Source: Consotaella salsifontis (lineage in GTDB: Bacteria > Pseudomonadota > Alphaproteobacteria > Rhizobiales > Rhizobiaceae). Taken from it: DNA of 64,000 nucleotides. A program made the translations under genes and the position numbers. Below are positions 47,610-57,295 of the stretch, piece by piece; the first letter of the stretch is position 1; every line of letters starts with the position of its first letter. The stretch lies in the NCBI RefSeq assembly GCF_900167365.1, contig NZ_FUXL01000003.1, positions 372,001-436,000 of the forward strand, given 5' to 3'. The notes beneath the pieces were generated by a model. That model was not told the origin of the DNA and searched no databases. It saw only the letters and a program-made list of their open reading frames with translations.

Positions 47610-48011
47610 CTATGCCCGTTGCGGCGGAGCGCGCGCCCAGCAATGGGCCACGGTTTCGTGGGGCAGCGCCACACGTCCCGCCCGTTCCACTGAACGGCTA
47701 ATCGCAACCGGCTGCGGCAGGGCGATGGCCGGGCGAAATACTGCCTTGGAGCCCGCCGAGGGAGATGAGCCGGCTGGCCCGTCGCGGCGGTCCACGCGGC
47801 CGAGCACGAACTGCGCGCTCAAGGAGCGCAATTGATCGCCGGAGCGGGGATCGAAATTGTGGGTGAGGCTCGTTAGAGCCCAAACGGTCTCAGGCGTATC
47901 CGGCAGCGCTTGCCGGGAGGACGTCTGGACGAGCGCGACAGCGAGCGCGACAAGGGCGAAGGCCCAGGCCATTGGCGCGAGCTTCCGACGGATGTCAGCA
48001 GACGCGGCCAT
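47610..48011 (-). CDS. Hypothetical protein with N-terminal membrane/signal segment
   Basis: 133 residues. Begins MAASADIRRKLAPMAWAF with a hydrophobic stretch to about residue 30 that could be a signal peptide or anchor. The remainder is a Ser/Arg/Pro-rich region without recognisable motifs. In a sparse region; could be real or a remnant. Confidence 0.4.
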   Translation of the reverse strand: MAASADIRRKLAPMAWAFALVALAVALVQTSSRQALPDTPETVWALTSLTHNFDPRSGDQLRSLSAQFVLGRVDRRDGPAGSSPSAGSKAVFRPAIALPQPVAISRSVERAGRVALPHETVAHCWARAPPQRA

Positions 48012-48604
48012 GCGGAGGCTCTTTCGCGTGCGAGGTTTCGGACTTCAGGAAAGCGACAATATCATCCCGCGGTTGGCGGCGACAGTGCGCCAACGGCTCA
48101 TTCTGATAGGGCGAAGATCGATGTCAGGCAGGTGCCGTCGGTTCGAAAGGGTGGGCCCGAACCGCCGACGCGCCTTATGCGCCAAAGCCTGTCAGCAGCC
48201 GAGAATGCCCGCCTCCGGCCTCGACTGCGCTTGACCGTTGTCAACTTATTGGCGGCACGGCTGCCGGGGTGCGCTTGGCTGAAAGCGCGGAGGAAGATGG
48301 CAAAGCTTGCTCCCGTCGATGCAAAAGTGTGCGCCTGGACCACCGCTTGACACGCGGAGCCGCCCGCAGCATGGTTGCCGGATCATGACCGAGCTCTTCG
48401 TTTCCACTATCGTGCGGATCTGTCCCATCGCGGACCTTTAGCCACGGCTCGGTCGCGTCGCGTCCTAGCCGTGGGACGTCGACGCGCTTCCCCAATATGC
48501 GAAGCGCTGTCGTGGAAGCGACACTCACCTCCACTGAATGAAATTGGCCGCGACGATGCCAAAGATGCATCCGTGCTCGTCGGCCCGACAGAGAGGAACC
48601 AGCC
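48012..48604. other. Intergenic region before the rnk gene; no gene seen
   Basis: 593 bases with only mutually overlapping, low-quality frames on both strands and no good ribosome site. No repeat, palindrome or RNA gene was recognised. The right end should hold the rnk promoter. Confidence 0.4.
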
Positions 48605-49021
48605 ATGGCTCCGGCTCCCGCTAGAAAGCGCCAACGCTCCCCCTCGATCACCATCGGCCAGTCGGATCACGACAGGCTGTCGCGGCTGGCTGACACCTAT
48701 GTTTCGCCCAATCCCGAGGTCATCGATCGCCTTCTCGTGGAGCTCGATCGCGCGCGCGTCGTGAAGGATGAACGGGTCGCTGCCGACGTTGTTCGCATGG
48801 GCTCAACGCTGCGCTTCACCACCGACCTCGGAGAAGACCGGCGCGTGACGCTGGTCTTCCCTGGACAGGCGGACATCGCGGAGGGAAAGGTATCGATCCT
48901 GACGCCGATCGGTGCCGCCCTTATCGGCCTCTCGACCGGCCAGTCGATCGACTGGACCGCGCGCGACGGACGCGTTCACCGCCTCACCGTTCATGGGGTC
49001 GAGGCTCCCACCGCGATCTAG
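48605..49021 (+). CDS. rnk: Nucleoside diphosphate kinase regulator (Rnk-like, GreA/GreB C-terminal domain)
   Basis: 138 residues. An N-terminal helical segment (ITIGQSDHDRLSRLADTY, EVIDRLLVELDRARVV) precedes the FKBP-like GreA/B C-terminal domain: VVRMGSTLRFTTDLGEDRRVTLVFP, ISILTPIGAALIGLSTGQSI read here with KVSILTPIGAALIGLS. Rnk lacks the GreA coiled coil and binds RNA polymerase. Related rhizobial copies are numerous. Confidence 0.85.
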   Translation: MAPAPARKRQRSPSITIGQSDHDRLSRLADTYVSPNPEVIDRLLVELDRARVVKDERVAADVVRMGSTLRFTTDLGEDRRVTLVFPGQADIAEGKVSILTPIGAALIGLSTGQSIDWTARDGRVHRLTVHGVEAPTAI

Positions 49022-49175
49022 CGGTGCTGGGCGAGACGTCGTCGCTCAGTTTCGATGCTGATCGTGCCGAATTTGGAACCGCGCCAGTGGCCGGTTCCGA
49101 GGCGCAGCAACAGGCTATGGGCGATAGGGCGCGGCGGCGGCATCACCAGAAGTTTGAGAATTCACCCAGAGGTTC

Positions 49176-50069
49176 ATGATGTCCAGAAGCATTCCTTCCG
49201 CCAAAGCGGAAGGATGGTCCGAGTTTGGCCAAGGACTGGTTTGGATGACGCTGAGCATGGCGTCATTCATCGGCATGTCGATCGGGTCGCGAGAACTCGC
49301 GGCCACTTTGTCGATCCGCCAGGTGCTGTTCTTCCGCGCCTTGATCGGTCTCTTGGTGATTCTGGCGCTCGGCCGGTCTCTATGGCCTGAAGTCAGGCAG
49401 ATGAAACGGCTCCGGCTGCATGTCCTGCGCAACGTCGTCCACTTTACCGGTCAGTATTTCTGGACGATCGGCGTCGTGATGCTGCCTTTGGCCTCGGTGT
49501 TCGCACTCGAGTTCACCATGCCGATCTGGGTGGCGTTCTTCGCCTTGCTGTTCCTCAATGAGCGTCTGACCAAGCCCCGCATTCTCGCAACTATTGGCGG
49601 ATTTCTTGGCGTTCTCGTGATCGTCCGCCCGGGCGTCGGCATGGTCGATCCTGCTGCGGGCTTGGTGCTGGTCGCGGCCGCCGCGTACGGGCTTTCGTTG
49701 ATTTTTGTCAAGCAGCTGACAGGCTACTGCTCGCCGGGCGCTATCGTCGCATGGATGATCGTCATCCAGCTGCCGCTCGGCCTCGTCGCGGCCCTCACCG
49801 ACTGGCGGGAGGTCCATGTTACGGACATCCCATGGATGCTCCTGGCCGGCGTCGGCGCGCTGAGCGCGCATTTCTGTCAGGCGCAGGCGCTGAAGCGGCT
49901 GGATGCTTCGGTCGTAATGCCGATCGACTTTCTGAGGGTGCCTCTTGCCGCAATCGTGGGATATCTTGCCTATAAGGAAGGGATCGACCTGTGGGTCATT
50001 CTCGGCGGCGCCGTCATTCTCTTCTCGAATTATCGGGCGGTGATGGCGGAGCGAAGGCAGGTCTGCTGA
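49176..50069 (+). CDS. DMT-superfamily transporter (EamA)
   Basis: 297 residues with about ten hydrophobic helices in two EamA repeats. The first ends with FALEFTMPIWVAFFALLFLNERL and ILATIGGFLGVLVIVRPG, the second with SVVMPIDFLRVPLAAIVGYLAY and VILGGAVILFSNYRAV. EamA proteins export metabolites such as amino acids; substrate unknown. ATG 49176 with AGAGG upstream. It converges on the iron ABC operon. Confidence 0.88.
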   Translation: MMSRSIPSAKAEGWSEFGQGLVWMTLSMASFIGMSIGSRELAATLSIRQVLFFRALIGLLVILALGRSLWPEVRQMKRLRLHVLRNVVHFTGQYFWTIGVVMLPLASVFALEFTMPIWVAFFALLFLNERLTKPRILATIGGFLGVLVIVRPGVGMVDPAAGLVLVAAAAYGLSLIFVKQLTGYCSPGAIVAWMIVIQLPLGLVAALTDWREVHVTDIPWMLLAGVGALSAHFCQAQALKRLDASVVMPIDFLRVPLAAIVGYLAYKEGIDLWVILGGAVILFSNYRAVMAERRQVC

Positions 50070-50124
50070 TGCGCCAATGGCAAAAGCCCGCGCCGTCGGA
50101 ACGTCTTCGTGCCAGCACGCCCCT

Positions 50125-50880
50125 TCAGGCGGCGGTGCTGTCGACGATCAGCACGGGCCGCCCGCGCGAGCATTGCTCGACCCTTGCCTCCACCCGGTAA
50201 ACGTCGCGCAGCATCGCGGGCGTGATGACGTCGGCGGTCGGCCCGCCGGCCCGCATTCGGCCGTTCGCGATGACGATCGTCTGGTCGCAGTAGCGCAGCG
50301 CGTGGTTCAGGTCGTGCAGCGCAATCAGGACGGCCATGCCAGAGGTCGCCGCGCGCCTCTGCATAAAGGCCAGCACCTCGATCTGGCGATAGAGATCGAG
50401 CGCCGAGGTCGGCTCGTCCATGAGCAAAACCTCGGGCTTGCGCACCAGCGCCTGGGCGATGGCGACGAGCTGGCGCTGCCCGCCGGACAGCTCGCCGAGC
50501 TCGCGGAAGGAGAGGGACTGGATATCGAGCGCGCGAAGGATCTCGTCGATCCCGATCAGCTCCTCGTCTCTCACTCGCCAACCCGAGCCTTGCTTGGCGG
50601 CGAGGAGGATCGATTCGTAGACCGTCAGGACCGCGTTTCCGCCGGTGTCCTGCGGCATGTAGCGAATCGCGTCCTTGCCGCTGGTCGCGCCTGTCAGATG
50701 AACGGTGCCAGGGCCCGCCAACAGCCCGGCGATCCGCTTGAACAGCGTCGACTTGCCGGCAGCGTTCGGCCCGATCACGGCCGTCAGTGAGCCGCCCTGC
50801 AGGAAGTCCGTCGCGATGCCCGAGAGAATCGTGTGCTTGCCGTAGGACGCGCCGATATCTTCGAGTGCCACCGCTACCAT
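50125..50880 (-). CDS. Iron-siderophore-type ABC transporter ATP-binding protein (FecE/FepC class)
   Basis: 251 residues from ATG 50880. Walker A is GPNAAGKSTLF, followed by YMPQDTGGNAVLTVYESILL, signature ELSGGQRQLVAIAQAL, Walker B VLLMDEPTSALDLYRQ and the His switch ALHDLNHALRYCD. These are typical of FecE/FhuC-type ATPases of siderophore, heme or cobalamin importers. The start overlaps the permease gene by 7 bases. The only permease gene encodes one subunit, which must act as a homodimer. Confidence 0.9.
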   Translation of the reverse strand: MVAVALEDIGASYGKHTILSGIATDFLQGGSLTAVIGPNAAGKSTLFKRIAGLLAGPGTVHLTGATSGKDAIRYMPQDTGGNAVLTVYESILLAAKQGSGWRVRDEELIGIDEILRALDIQSLSFRELGELSGGQRQLVAIAQALVRKPEVLLMDEPTSALDLYRQIEVLAFMQRRAATSGMAVLIALHDLNHALRYCDQTIVIANGRMRAGGPTADVITPAMLRDVYRVEARVEQCSRGRPVLIVDSTAA

Positions 50881-51941
50881 GCGCGCCTCCGGCTGCCGAA
50901 GATCAGGACGAAGAAGAAGGGAACACCGACGAGGGCGGTGATGACGCCGATCGGCAGGATCGCCCCCGGCAGGATCGTCTTCGAAACGACCGACGTCACG
51001 GAAAGGAGCAGCGCGCCGCAGAGGATGGAGGCGGGCAGGAAGAATCTCTGATCCTCCCCGACCAGCATGCGTGCCATGTGCGGGCCGACCAGCCCGACGA
51101 AGCCGATGGTTCCCACGAAGGACACCGGGATCGCCGCGAGCAGGCTGATCGTCAGCATGGTCTGAAGCCGCAACCGCCGGACGTTGACGCCGAAGCTGGC
51201 CGCCTTGTCCTCGCCGAGGCGAAGCGCCGTCAGCGCCCAGGCCTGCCGCGCGAAGAGCGGCACGGTGAGGACGAGCACCGCCGCCGTGATCCACACCTTC
51301 GGCCAGGTCGCCTTGGTGAGACTGCCCATCGTCCAGAAAACGACCGCCGCGAGCGCCTGCTCGGAGGCAAGATATTCGAGAAGCGACAAAAGAGCGTTGA
51401 AGGTGAAGACGAGGGCGATGCCGAGAAGCACGATCGTCTCGACCGTGACGCCGCGCATGGTCGAGGCGAAATGGATGAACAGGGCCGCCGCCATCGCCAT
51501 CACAAAGGCGTTGATCGGAACCATATAGCCAACGGCGAGAGGAACCAGCGCCGTGCCGGCGACGAGAGCCAGCGCCGCACCGAAGGAGGCGGCGGCGGAA
51601 ATGCCGAGCGTGAAAGGGCTGGCCAGCGGATTGGCGAGGATCGTTTGCATCTGGGCACCCGCCACGGACAGCGAGGCGCCGACCGTCACTGCCATCAGGG
51701 CAATGGGCATGCGGATGTCCCACACGATCACCCGAAGCTGGTCGCTCACCTGATCCGAACGAAAGAGCGAATCGAGGACCTCGGAGATCGTATAGTTCGC
51801 GGGGCCGAGCGCCATGTCGACGCAGACGCTGGCGAAAAGGGCGGCGCAGAGGGCGGACAGGAGCGCGATGCGCCGAAAGGCCAGGGCGCGATAACGCTCC
51901 CGGCCCTCTCGCATTCCTGCGTGTGCGGCAGCGATGGTCAT
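50874..51941 (-). CDS. Iron-siderophore-type ABC transporter permease (FecCD family)
   Basis: 355 residues with about ten membrane helices. FecCD motifs: RVIVWDIRMPIALMAVTVGASLSVAGAQMQ split across the start of the core, NPLASPFTLGISAAASFGAA, WTMGSL, GFVGLVGPHMARMLVGEDQRF and PGAILPIGVITALVGVPFFF. Overlaps the binding-protein gene by four bases (ATGA) and the ATPase gene by 7. Confidence 0.92.
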   Translation of the reverse strand: MTIAAAHAGMREGRERYRALAFRRIALLSALCAALFASVCVDMALGPANYTISEVLDSLFRSDQVSDQLRVIVWDIRMPIALMAVTVGASLSVAGAQMQTILANPLASPFTLGISAAASFGAALALVAGTALVPLAVGYMVPINAFVMAMAAALFIHFASTMRGVTVETIVLLGIALVFTFNALLSLLEYLASEQALAAVVFWTMGSLTKATWPKVWITAAVLVLTVPLFARQAWALTALRLGEDKAASFGVNVRRLRLQTMLTISLLAAIPVSFVGTIGFVGLVGPHMARMLVGEDQRFFLPASILCGALLLSVTSVVSKTILPGAILPIGVITALVGVPFFFVLIFGSRRRAW

Positions 51942-53071
51942 TCGCCGTCCGTCAGCGAAACGAAGTAGCCCGGCTTGTAGTCGAGGGGCAGAAAGCGGGC
52001 GTGCAGTTCCTTGAAGGTCGCCTCGGGGTCAAGATCGCGGAAGAGATCGGGGTGCAGCCACTTGGCCATCTCCTGGATCGCCACAAACTGGTAGGGATTG
52101 TTGTAGAACTGGTGCCAGATCGCGTGGACTTGGCCGTTCTTGACGGCCTTGATTCCGGTGAAGGCGGGACGCTTCGTCAACGCCTCGAGCTTCTTGCGGG
52201 CAAGCGCCACGTCGGCGCCGTAGCCAACGCCGACCCAGTCGCCGCCGGGAACATAGCCCTCCCAGTTGCCGCCGGTGATGATGACCTGATCGGGGTTGGA
52301 AGCGATGATCTGCTCGGGGTTCACGGTGCCGAAGGTGCCGGGGATGATGTCCTTGGCCATGTTGATGCCACCGGCGATCTCGACCATCTTGCCGAAGTTC
52401 TCGTCGCCGAAGGACATGCAGCAATCATCGGAATAGCCGCCGGCGCGCTCCATGAAGACCAGCGGGCGCTTTGGCTTCTCCCGGTCGAGCACGTCGGTCA
52501 CGGCCGCGATGCTCTGCTTGCGGAACTTGATGAAGTCCTCGGCGACCTCTTCCTTGCCGAACAGCTTGCCGATCAGGCGCATGGAGGGCTCGGTGTTGAC
52601 CATCGGCTTCTCGCGGAAGTCGACATAGACCAGCGGTATGCCGACCTTTTCCAGCGTTTGGATGTAGCCGGCCTCCTCGGTCGCCGTCTTGGCGTCCACG
52701 TTCATCAGGATGACGTCGGGCTTCAGCGAGACCGCCTGCTCGACGTCGAAGGTGCCGTCCTTCATGCCGCCGAAGGTCGGCAGCTTGGCGATCTCGGGGT
52801 ATTTCTCGAGGTAGGCCGCGTAGGTCTCGGGATCGGCCTTGGCGAGATCGTCGCGCCAGCCGACGACGCGCTTAAAGGGAGCTTCGCGATCCAGCGCGGC
52901 GACAAAATAGATCTGCCGGCCCTCGCCGAGGATGACACGTTCCACCGGCGTTTCCACTTTCACCGTGCGGCCGGTCACATCCGTGACCGTGACGGTCTCC
53001 GCCAAGCCAGGACTGGCGACGAGAGTGATGGCGGTGGCGGCGATGGCGGCAAGAAGCCGAGTAACGCGCAT
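51938..53071 (-). CDS. Iron-siderophore-type ABC transporter substrate-binding protein
   Basis: 377 residues from ATG 53071 (GGGGA upstream), signal peptide cleaved after about residue 24 (PGLAET). The family-III binding fold is seen in VTVTDVTGRTVKVETPVERVI, SLKPDVILMN, GIPLVYVDF, PEQIIASNPDQVIITGG. Ligand is probably an iron chelate, but this group also includes cobalamin and heme binders. The RirA-type site upstream argues for iron. First gene of a three-gene minus-strand operon; no TonB receptor is nearby. Confidence 0.85.
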   Translation of the reverse strand: MRVTRLLAAIAATAITLVASPGLAETVTVTDVTGRTVKVETPVERVILGEGRQIYFVAALDREAPFKRVVGWRDDLAKADPETYAAYLEKYPEIAKLPTFGGMKDGTFDVEQAVSLKPDVILMNVDAKTATEEAGYIQTLEKVGIPLVYVDFREKPMVNTEPSMRLIGKLFGKEEVAEDFIKFRKQSIAAVTDVLDREKPKRPLVFMERAGGYSDDCCMSFGDENFGKMVEIAGGINMAKDIIPGTFGTVNPEQIIASNPDQVIITGGNWEGYVPGGDWVGVGYGADVALARKKLEALTKRPAFTGIKAVKNGQVHAIWHQFYNNPYQFVAIQEMAKWLHPDLFRDLDPEATFKELHARFLPLDYKPGYFVSLTDGE

Positions 53072-53115
53072 GGTCCATTTCCCCATGATGTTTGACGCCG
53101 CGTTATTCGATTTTA

Positions 53116-53130
53116 TGACTTGGCCGGTCA
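53116..53130. promoter_or_regulatory. RirA-type iron-responsive operator (IRO box) in the divergent iron-transport promoter
   Basis: TGAC-N7-GTCA, a perfect inverted repeat that fits the rhizobial IRO motif TGA-N9-TCA bound by RirA. It lies 45 bases before the binding-protein start (minus) and 57 before the methyltransferase start (plus), able to control both. A weaker Irr-like motif, TTTAGAG-CAA-TTCGAGA (53141-53157), is adjacent. Confidence 0.6.
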
Positions 53131-53186
53131 ACAATTATCTTTTAGAGCAATTCGAGAGTGGGAAGCGGGAAACGGACGTGGACGGG

Positions 53187-53981
53187 ATGACAGCTGGCAG
53201 CAACTACGGTCTGCGCGATGAAATCCGGGATTTCTGGTCTGATCGCGCGTCGAACTTCGACGAGTTTCCCGGACACGAAATCTTTACCGAGCAGGAGCGC
53301 CAAGCATGGCACGCGCTCTTCTCGCGCCATCTCGGCGAGGCTCAGGGCCGCAGCGCGTTGGATCTGGCGAGCGGCACAGGCGTCGTGTCGCATCTTCTCG
53401 ACGATCTGGGCTTTCGCGTCACCGGGCTCGACTGGTCGGAAGCGATGCTGGAACGGGCGACCTCCAAGGCTGCCTCGCGCGGCCGGCGCATCACCTTTCG
53501 TCTGGGCGATGCCGAACGCATCATCGATGCCGACGAGAGCTATGATGTGGTGGTCACGCGCCACCTTGTTTGGACGCTGGTCGACCCGGCGGCGGCATTC
53601 ACCGAATGGCTGCGAGTGCTGAAGCCCGGCGGAACGTTGCTGGTAATCGACGGTGACTTCGTCAGCCGCAGCCCGCTTGAGCGGCTGATCGCGAAGCTGG
53701 AACGCTTCACCTTCAATCGTGGCGCTCCTGCTGGTCCTGGTCTTTCAGGCGAGCTTGCCGAACGCCATCGCAGCATCCTCTCGCGCGTGCATTTCAAGGA
53801 CGGCGCCCGCGCCAGCGATGTCGCGCGGATGCTCGCCGAGGCGGGCTTCGCCGACGTGGTGATCGACCAGCGGCTCGGCCCCATCCACCGGGCGCAGGCG
53901 CGCGTGATGCCGCTGGCGAAGGGGCTCGCCCGTCAGGTGCAGCATCGCTATGCGATTCGGGCGCTAAAGCCTGCCGGGTGA
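53187..53981 (+). CDS. Class I SAM-dependent methyltransferase
   Basis: 264 residues from ATG 53187. Motif I is ALDLASGTGVVSHLLDDLGF, then GLDWSEAMLERA, FRLGDAERI (motif II) and VVTRHLVWTLVDPAAAFTEW, LRVLKPGGTLLVID. Substrate not predictable. Divergent from the iron-chelate importer and likely sharing its iron control, so it may modify or process an imported chelator or take part in iron metabolism; that is inference from position. A terminator and tRNA-Asn on the other strand follow. Confidence 0.88.
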   Translation: MTAGSNYGLRDEIRDFWSDRASNFDEFPGHEIFTEQERQAWHALFSRHLGEAQGRSALDLASGTGVVSHLLDDLGFRVTGLDWSEAMLERATSKAASRGRRITFRLGDAERIIDADESYDVVVTRHLVWTLVDPAAAFTEWLRVLKPGGTLLVIDGDFVSRSPLERLIAKLERFTFNRGAPAGPGLSGELAERHRSILSRVHFKDGARASDVARMLAEAGFADVVIDQRLGPIHRAQARVMPLAKGLARQVQHRYAIRALKPAG

Positions 53982-54240
53982 GGGGGGCACGCGTTGGAGG
54001 AGGCGGCGCGGCAATGGTCGCGCCGCAGCGCAATGCGATGAATTGGGATCGCAGTTTCGCTCAGATACTTTTGCTGAGAAGGCGGCGTTCCAGAAATCGT
54101 GCAGCGTTCCGGCGTCATGATCCAGCCCGGCGGGCGAGAATCGGTCGCCTCGCGCGTCTCACGGGCGGCACCCTTCGCCCCTTCCGCTCTAGGGGCATGA
54201 GTTCCTCAGGGGCGCGGTGGAGAAAGGTACGTCAACAGCC

Positions 54241-54275
54241 AAAAACGACGAAAGCCCCGCGTTGGCGAGGCTTTC
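54241..54275 (-). terminator. Intrinsic terminator of the tRNA-Asn gene
   Basis: Read on the minus strand, a stem of 11 bases (54265-54275 with 54250-54260, one mismatch) with a four-base loop is followed by CGTC and then TTTTT. It lies 23 bases past the tRNA 3' end. Confidence 0.8.
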
Positions 54276-54297
54276 GAGGAGGCGTGACGCCTGAATG

Positions 54298-54372
54298 TGG
54301 CTCCCCGGGCCGGATTCGAACCAGCGACCAACCGGTTAACAGCCGGTTGCTCTACCACTGAGCTACCGGGGA
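54298..54372 (-). tRNA. tRNA-Asn (anticodon GTT)
   Basis: 75 bases on the minus strand including an encoded CCA. Acceptor stem TCCCCGG pairs with CCGGGGA, the D arm contains AGCTCAGTGGTAGAGC, the anticodon loop reads CTGTTAA, and the T arm is GGTTCGAATCC. The only RNA gene I found. No integrase or duplicated 3' end next to it, so no sign of use as an attachment site. Confidence 0.97.
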
Positions 54373-54534
54373 ACGCCGTGTAGCGCGAGCGAGCCTATAG
54401 CAAAGGGAAATTCGTCTGCCAAGGCTTGATTGCCGGAAATTGGCACCTGTTTCGCGCAATCGTCACAACTCTGTCTTTGGCTCCTGAAAAGGCTGCGGTT
54501 TGAGGGTTGCGGGATGTTGCGAGGCGATGATCGC

Positions 54535-55482
<948 letters not shown>

Positions 55483-55523
55483 TGCGCGACTCCTAGCGTG
55501 GGATTACCGCCGGCACTCTGTTG

Positions 55524-55538
55524 TGTTACTCTATAACA
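55524..55538. promoter_or_regulatory. Zur-type operator between znuA and znuC
   Basis: TGTTA-N5-TAACA, a perfect palindrome close to Zur-box consensus forms (TGTTAT-N3-ATAACA, one mismatch). It lies 42 bases before the znuA GTG and 89 before znuC, and the zur gene is three genes away, as expected for shared Zur repression. Confidence 0.7.
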
Positions 55539-55626
55539 TCTGTCATGGGAGGATCAAGTTTGGTCCGGCGTCATGATCGATCGACCGGGAGCTCTTGCCG
55601 AAGGCGGCAGGTTTGGGCAGGTGGCG

Positions 55627-56481
55627 ATGGCAAGTTCGGAAATTCTTGTCGAACTGACCGGCGTCGGCGTCGAGCGCGACGGCCGGTGGCTGGTGCGCGG
55701 GATCGATCTCCAGCTTCGGCGCGGCGAGATCGTCACGCTGATCGGCCCCAACGGTTCGGGCAAGAGCACCACGGCCAAGACTGCCATCGGAATTATCGAG
55801 CCGAGCGTCGGGCGCGTTGTGCGCACCGCGGGCCTTCGCGTCGGCTATGTTCCGCAAAAGCTTGCCATCGACTGGACCATGCCTCTCAGCGTCGAGCGCC
55901 TGATGACACTGACGAGCCGCCATTCGCGGCAGGAGATCGAGGCGGCGCTTGCCTCCGTTGGTGTCTCCCATCTGGCGCAGGCGGAGGTGCAGCGGCTGTC
56001 GGGGGGCGAATTCCAGCGCGCGCTGCTCGCGCGGGCGCTGATCCGGCGGCCCGATCTCCTCGTCCTCGATGAGCCGGTGCAGGGCGTCGACGTGGCGGGC
56101 GAGGCGGCACTCTACGATCTCATCCGCTCGATCCGCGATCGCACCGGCTGCGGCATCCTGCTCATTTCCCACGATCTTCACGTGGTCATGGCGGCGACCG
56201 ATACGGTCATTTGTCTCAATGGCCATGTCTGCTGCCGCGGAACACCGGAGAGCGTGGCGTCGAGCGAGCGCTACTGGCAGCTCTTCGGGCACCGCTCGTC
56301 GCCGGCTTTGGCGCTCTACCGCCACCACCACGACCATACCCATGGAGACGACGGCAGCGTGACGGCGCTGCCCGACGCTGCCTCGGACGCGCCCTGCGGC
56401 TGTGATGCCGTGCATCATCGTGAGCATGAGCACCGTGATGCGCATGGCGACCATGAGGAACGGGCGCGCGGCCATGCTTGA
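55627..56481 (+). CDS. znuC: Zinc ABC transporter ATP-binding protein ZnuC
   Basis: 284 residues from ATG 55627, chosen because AGG is spaced five bases upstream; an in-frame ATG at 55573 is less likely. Walker A is GPNGSGKSTTAK, the Q-loop is VGYVPQKL, signature RLSGGEFQRALLARAL, Walker B LLVLDEPVQGVDVAG and the switch ISHDLHVVMAATD. The tail is His-rich, common in ZnuC and likely zinc binding. Overlaps znuB by 8 bases. Confidence 0.94.
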   Translation: MASSEILVELTGVGVERDGRWLVRGIDLQLRRGEIVTLIGPNGSGKSTTAKTAIGIIEPSVGRVVRTAGLRVGYVPQKLAIDWTMPLSVERLMTLTSRHSRQEIEAALASVGVSHLAQAEVQRLSGGEFQRALLARALIRRPDLLVLDEPVQGVDVAGEAALYDLIRSIRDRTGCGILLISHDLHVVMAATDTVICLNGHVCCRGTPESVASSERYWQLFGHRSSPALALYRHHHDHTHGDDGSVTALPDAASDAPCGCDAVHHREHEHRDAHGDHEERARGHA

Positions 56482-57295
56482 CGACTTTTTCGTTCGAGCG
56501 CTGCTCGCCGGTATTGGCGTCGCCTTGACCGCCGGTCCGCTCGGCTGCTTCGTGGTCTGGCGCAAGATGGCCTATCTCGGCGATACGATGGCTCATTCCG
56601 CTCTGCTGGGCGTTGCGCTCGCTCTCCTCTTCAATATCCAGACAACCATTGGCGTTTTCGCCATCGCCCTGGTGATGTCCGCCATCCTGATCCTGCTCCA
56701 GCGGCGCGCGACGCTAGCCACCGACGCTCTCCTCGGCATCCTCGCCCATTCGAGTCTCGCGCTCGGCCTCGTGGTCGTCGCCTTCATGACGTGGGTCCGC
56801 GTTGACCTGATGGGCTATCTTTTTGGCGACATCCTCGCGGTCTCACGCCTCGACGTCGGCATTATCTATGGCGGCGGCCTTCTGGTCATCGCCGCGCTCG
56901 TTTGGCTGTGGCGCCCGCTGCTCGCCGCGACGGTCGATGCCGAGCTCGCCGCCGCCGAGGGGCTGAAGCCCGAGCGCGCCCGTATCGTCTTCATGTTGCT
57001 GATGGCGCTGGTCATCGCGATCGCCATGAAGATCGTCGGCATCGTGCTGATCACCGCCCTGCTGATCATCCCGGCCGCGACAGCTCGCCGTCTTGCCGCG
57101 ACACCGGAGGCGATGGCGGGGATGGCGGCGTTGCTCGGGGCCTTCGCCGCGGCGGGTGGCCTTTTCGCCTCGCTGCAATTCGACACGCCGTCCGGCCCGT
57201 CGATCGTGGTCGCCGCTCTCGTCCTCTTTCTCGCGAGCCTGACCCCCGCCGCTTCGTTTGCCGCGCGATCTCTCCGTTCCATGAGGCCGTCATGA
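56474..57295 (+). CDS. znuB: Zinc ABC transporter permease ZnuB
   Basis: 273 residues from ATG 56474 (MLDDFFVRALLAG); the frame is open upstream but there it overlaps znuC. Signatures: GPLGCFVVWRKMAYLGDTMAHSAL split at the first helix, LATDALLGILAHSSLALGL, LMGYLFGDIL and LLIIPAATARRLA. About eight membrane helices. Inner-membrane zinc channel working with ZnuAC. Overlaps zur by ATGA. Confidence 0.94.
   Translation: MLDDFFVRALLAGIGVALTAGPLGCFVVWRKMAYLGDTMAHSALLGVALALLFNIQTTIGVFAIALVMSAILILLQRRATLATDALLGILAHSSLALGLVVVAFMTWVRVDLMGYLFGDILAVSRLDVGIIYGGGLLVIAALVWLWRPLLAATVDAELAAAEGLKPERARIVFMLLMALVIAIAMKIVGIVLITALLIIPAATARRLAATPEAMAGMAALLGAFAAAGGLFASLQFDTPSGPSIVVAALVLFLASLTPAASFAARSLRSMRPS

Noticed and set aside
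53141-53157. TTTAGAG-CAA-TTCGAGA as an Irr (ICE) box
   Set aside because: Only part of the expected palindrome is present, so I mention it beside the RirA site but do not list it as a feature.
54298-54372. tRNA-Asn as an integration site for a mobile element
   Set aside because: No integrase, repeat of the tRNA 3' end or foreign block beside it.
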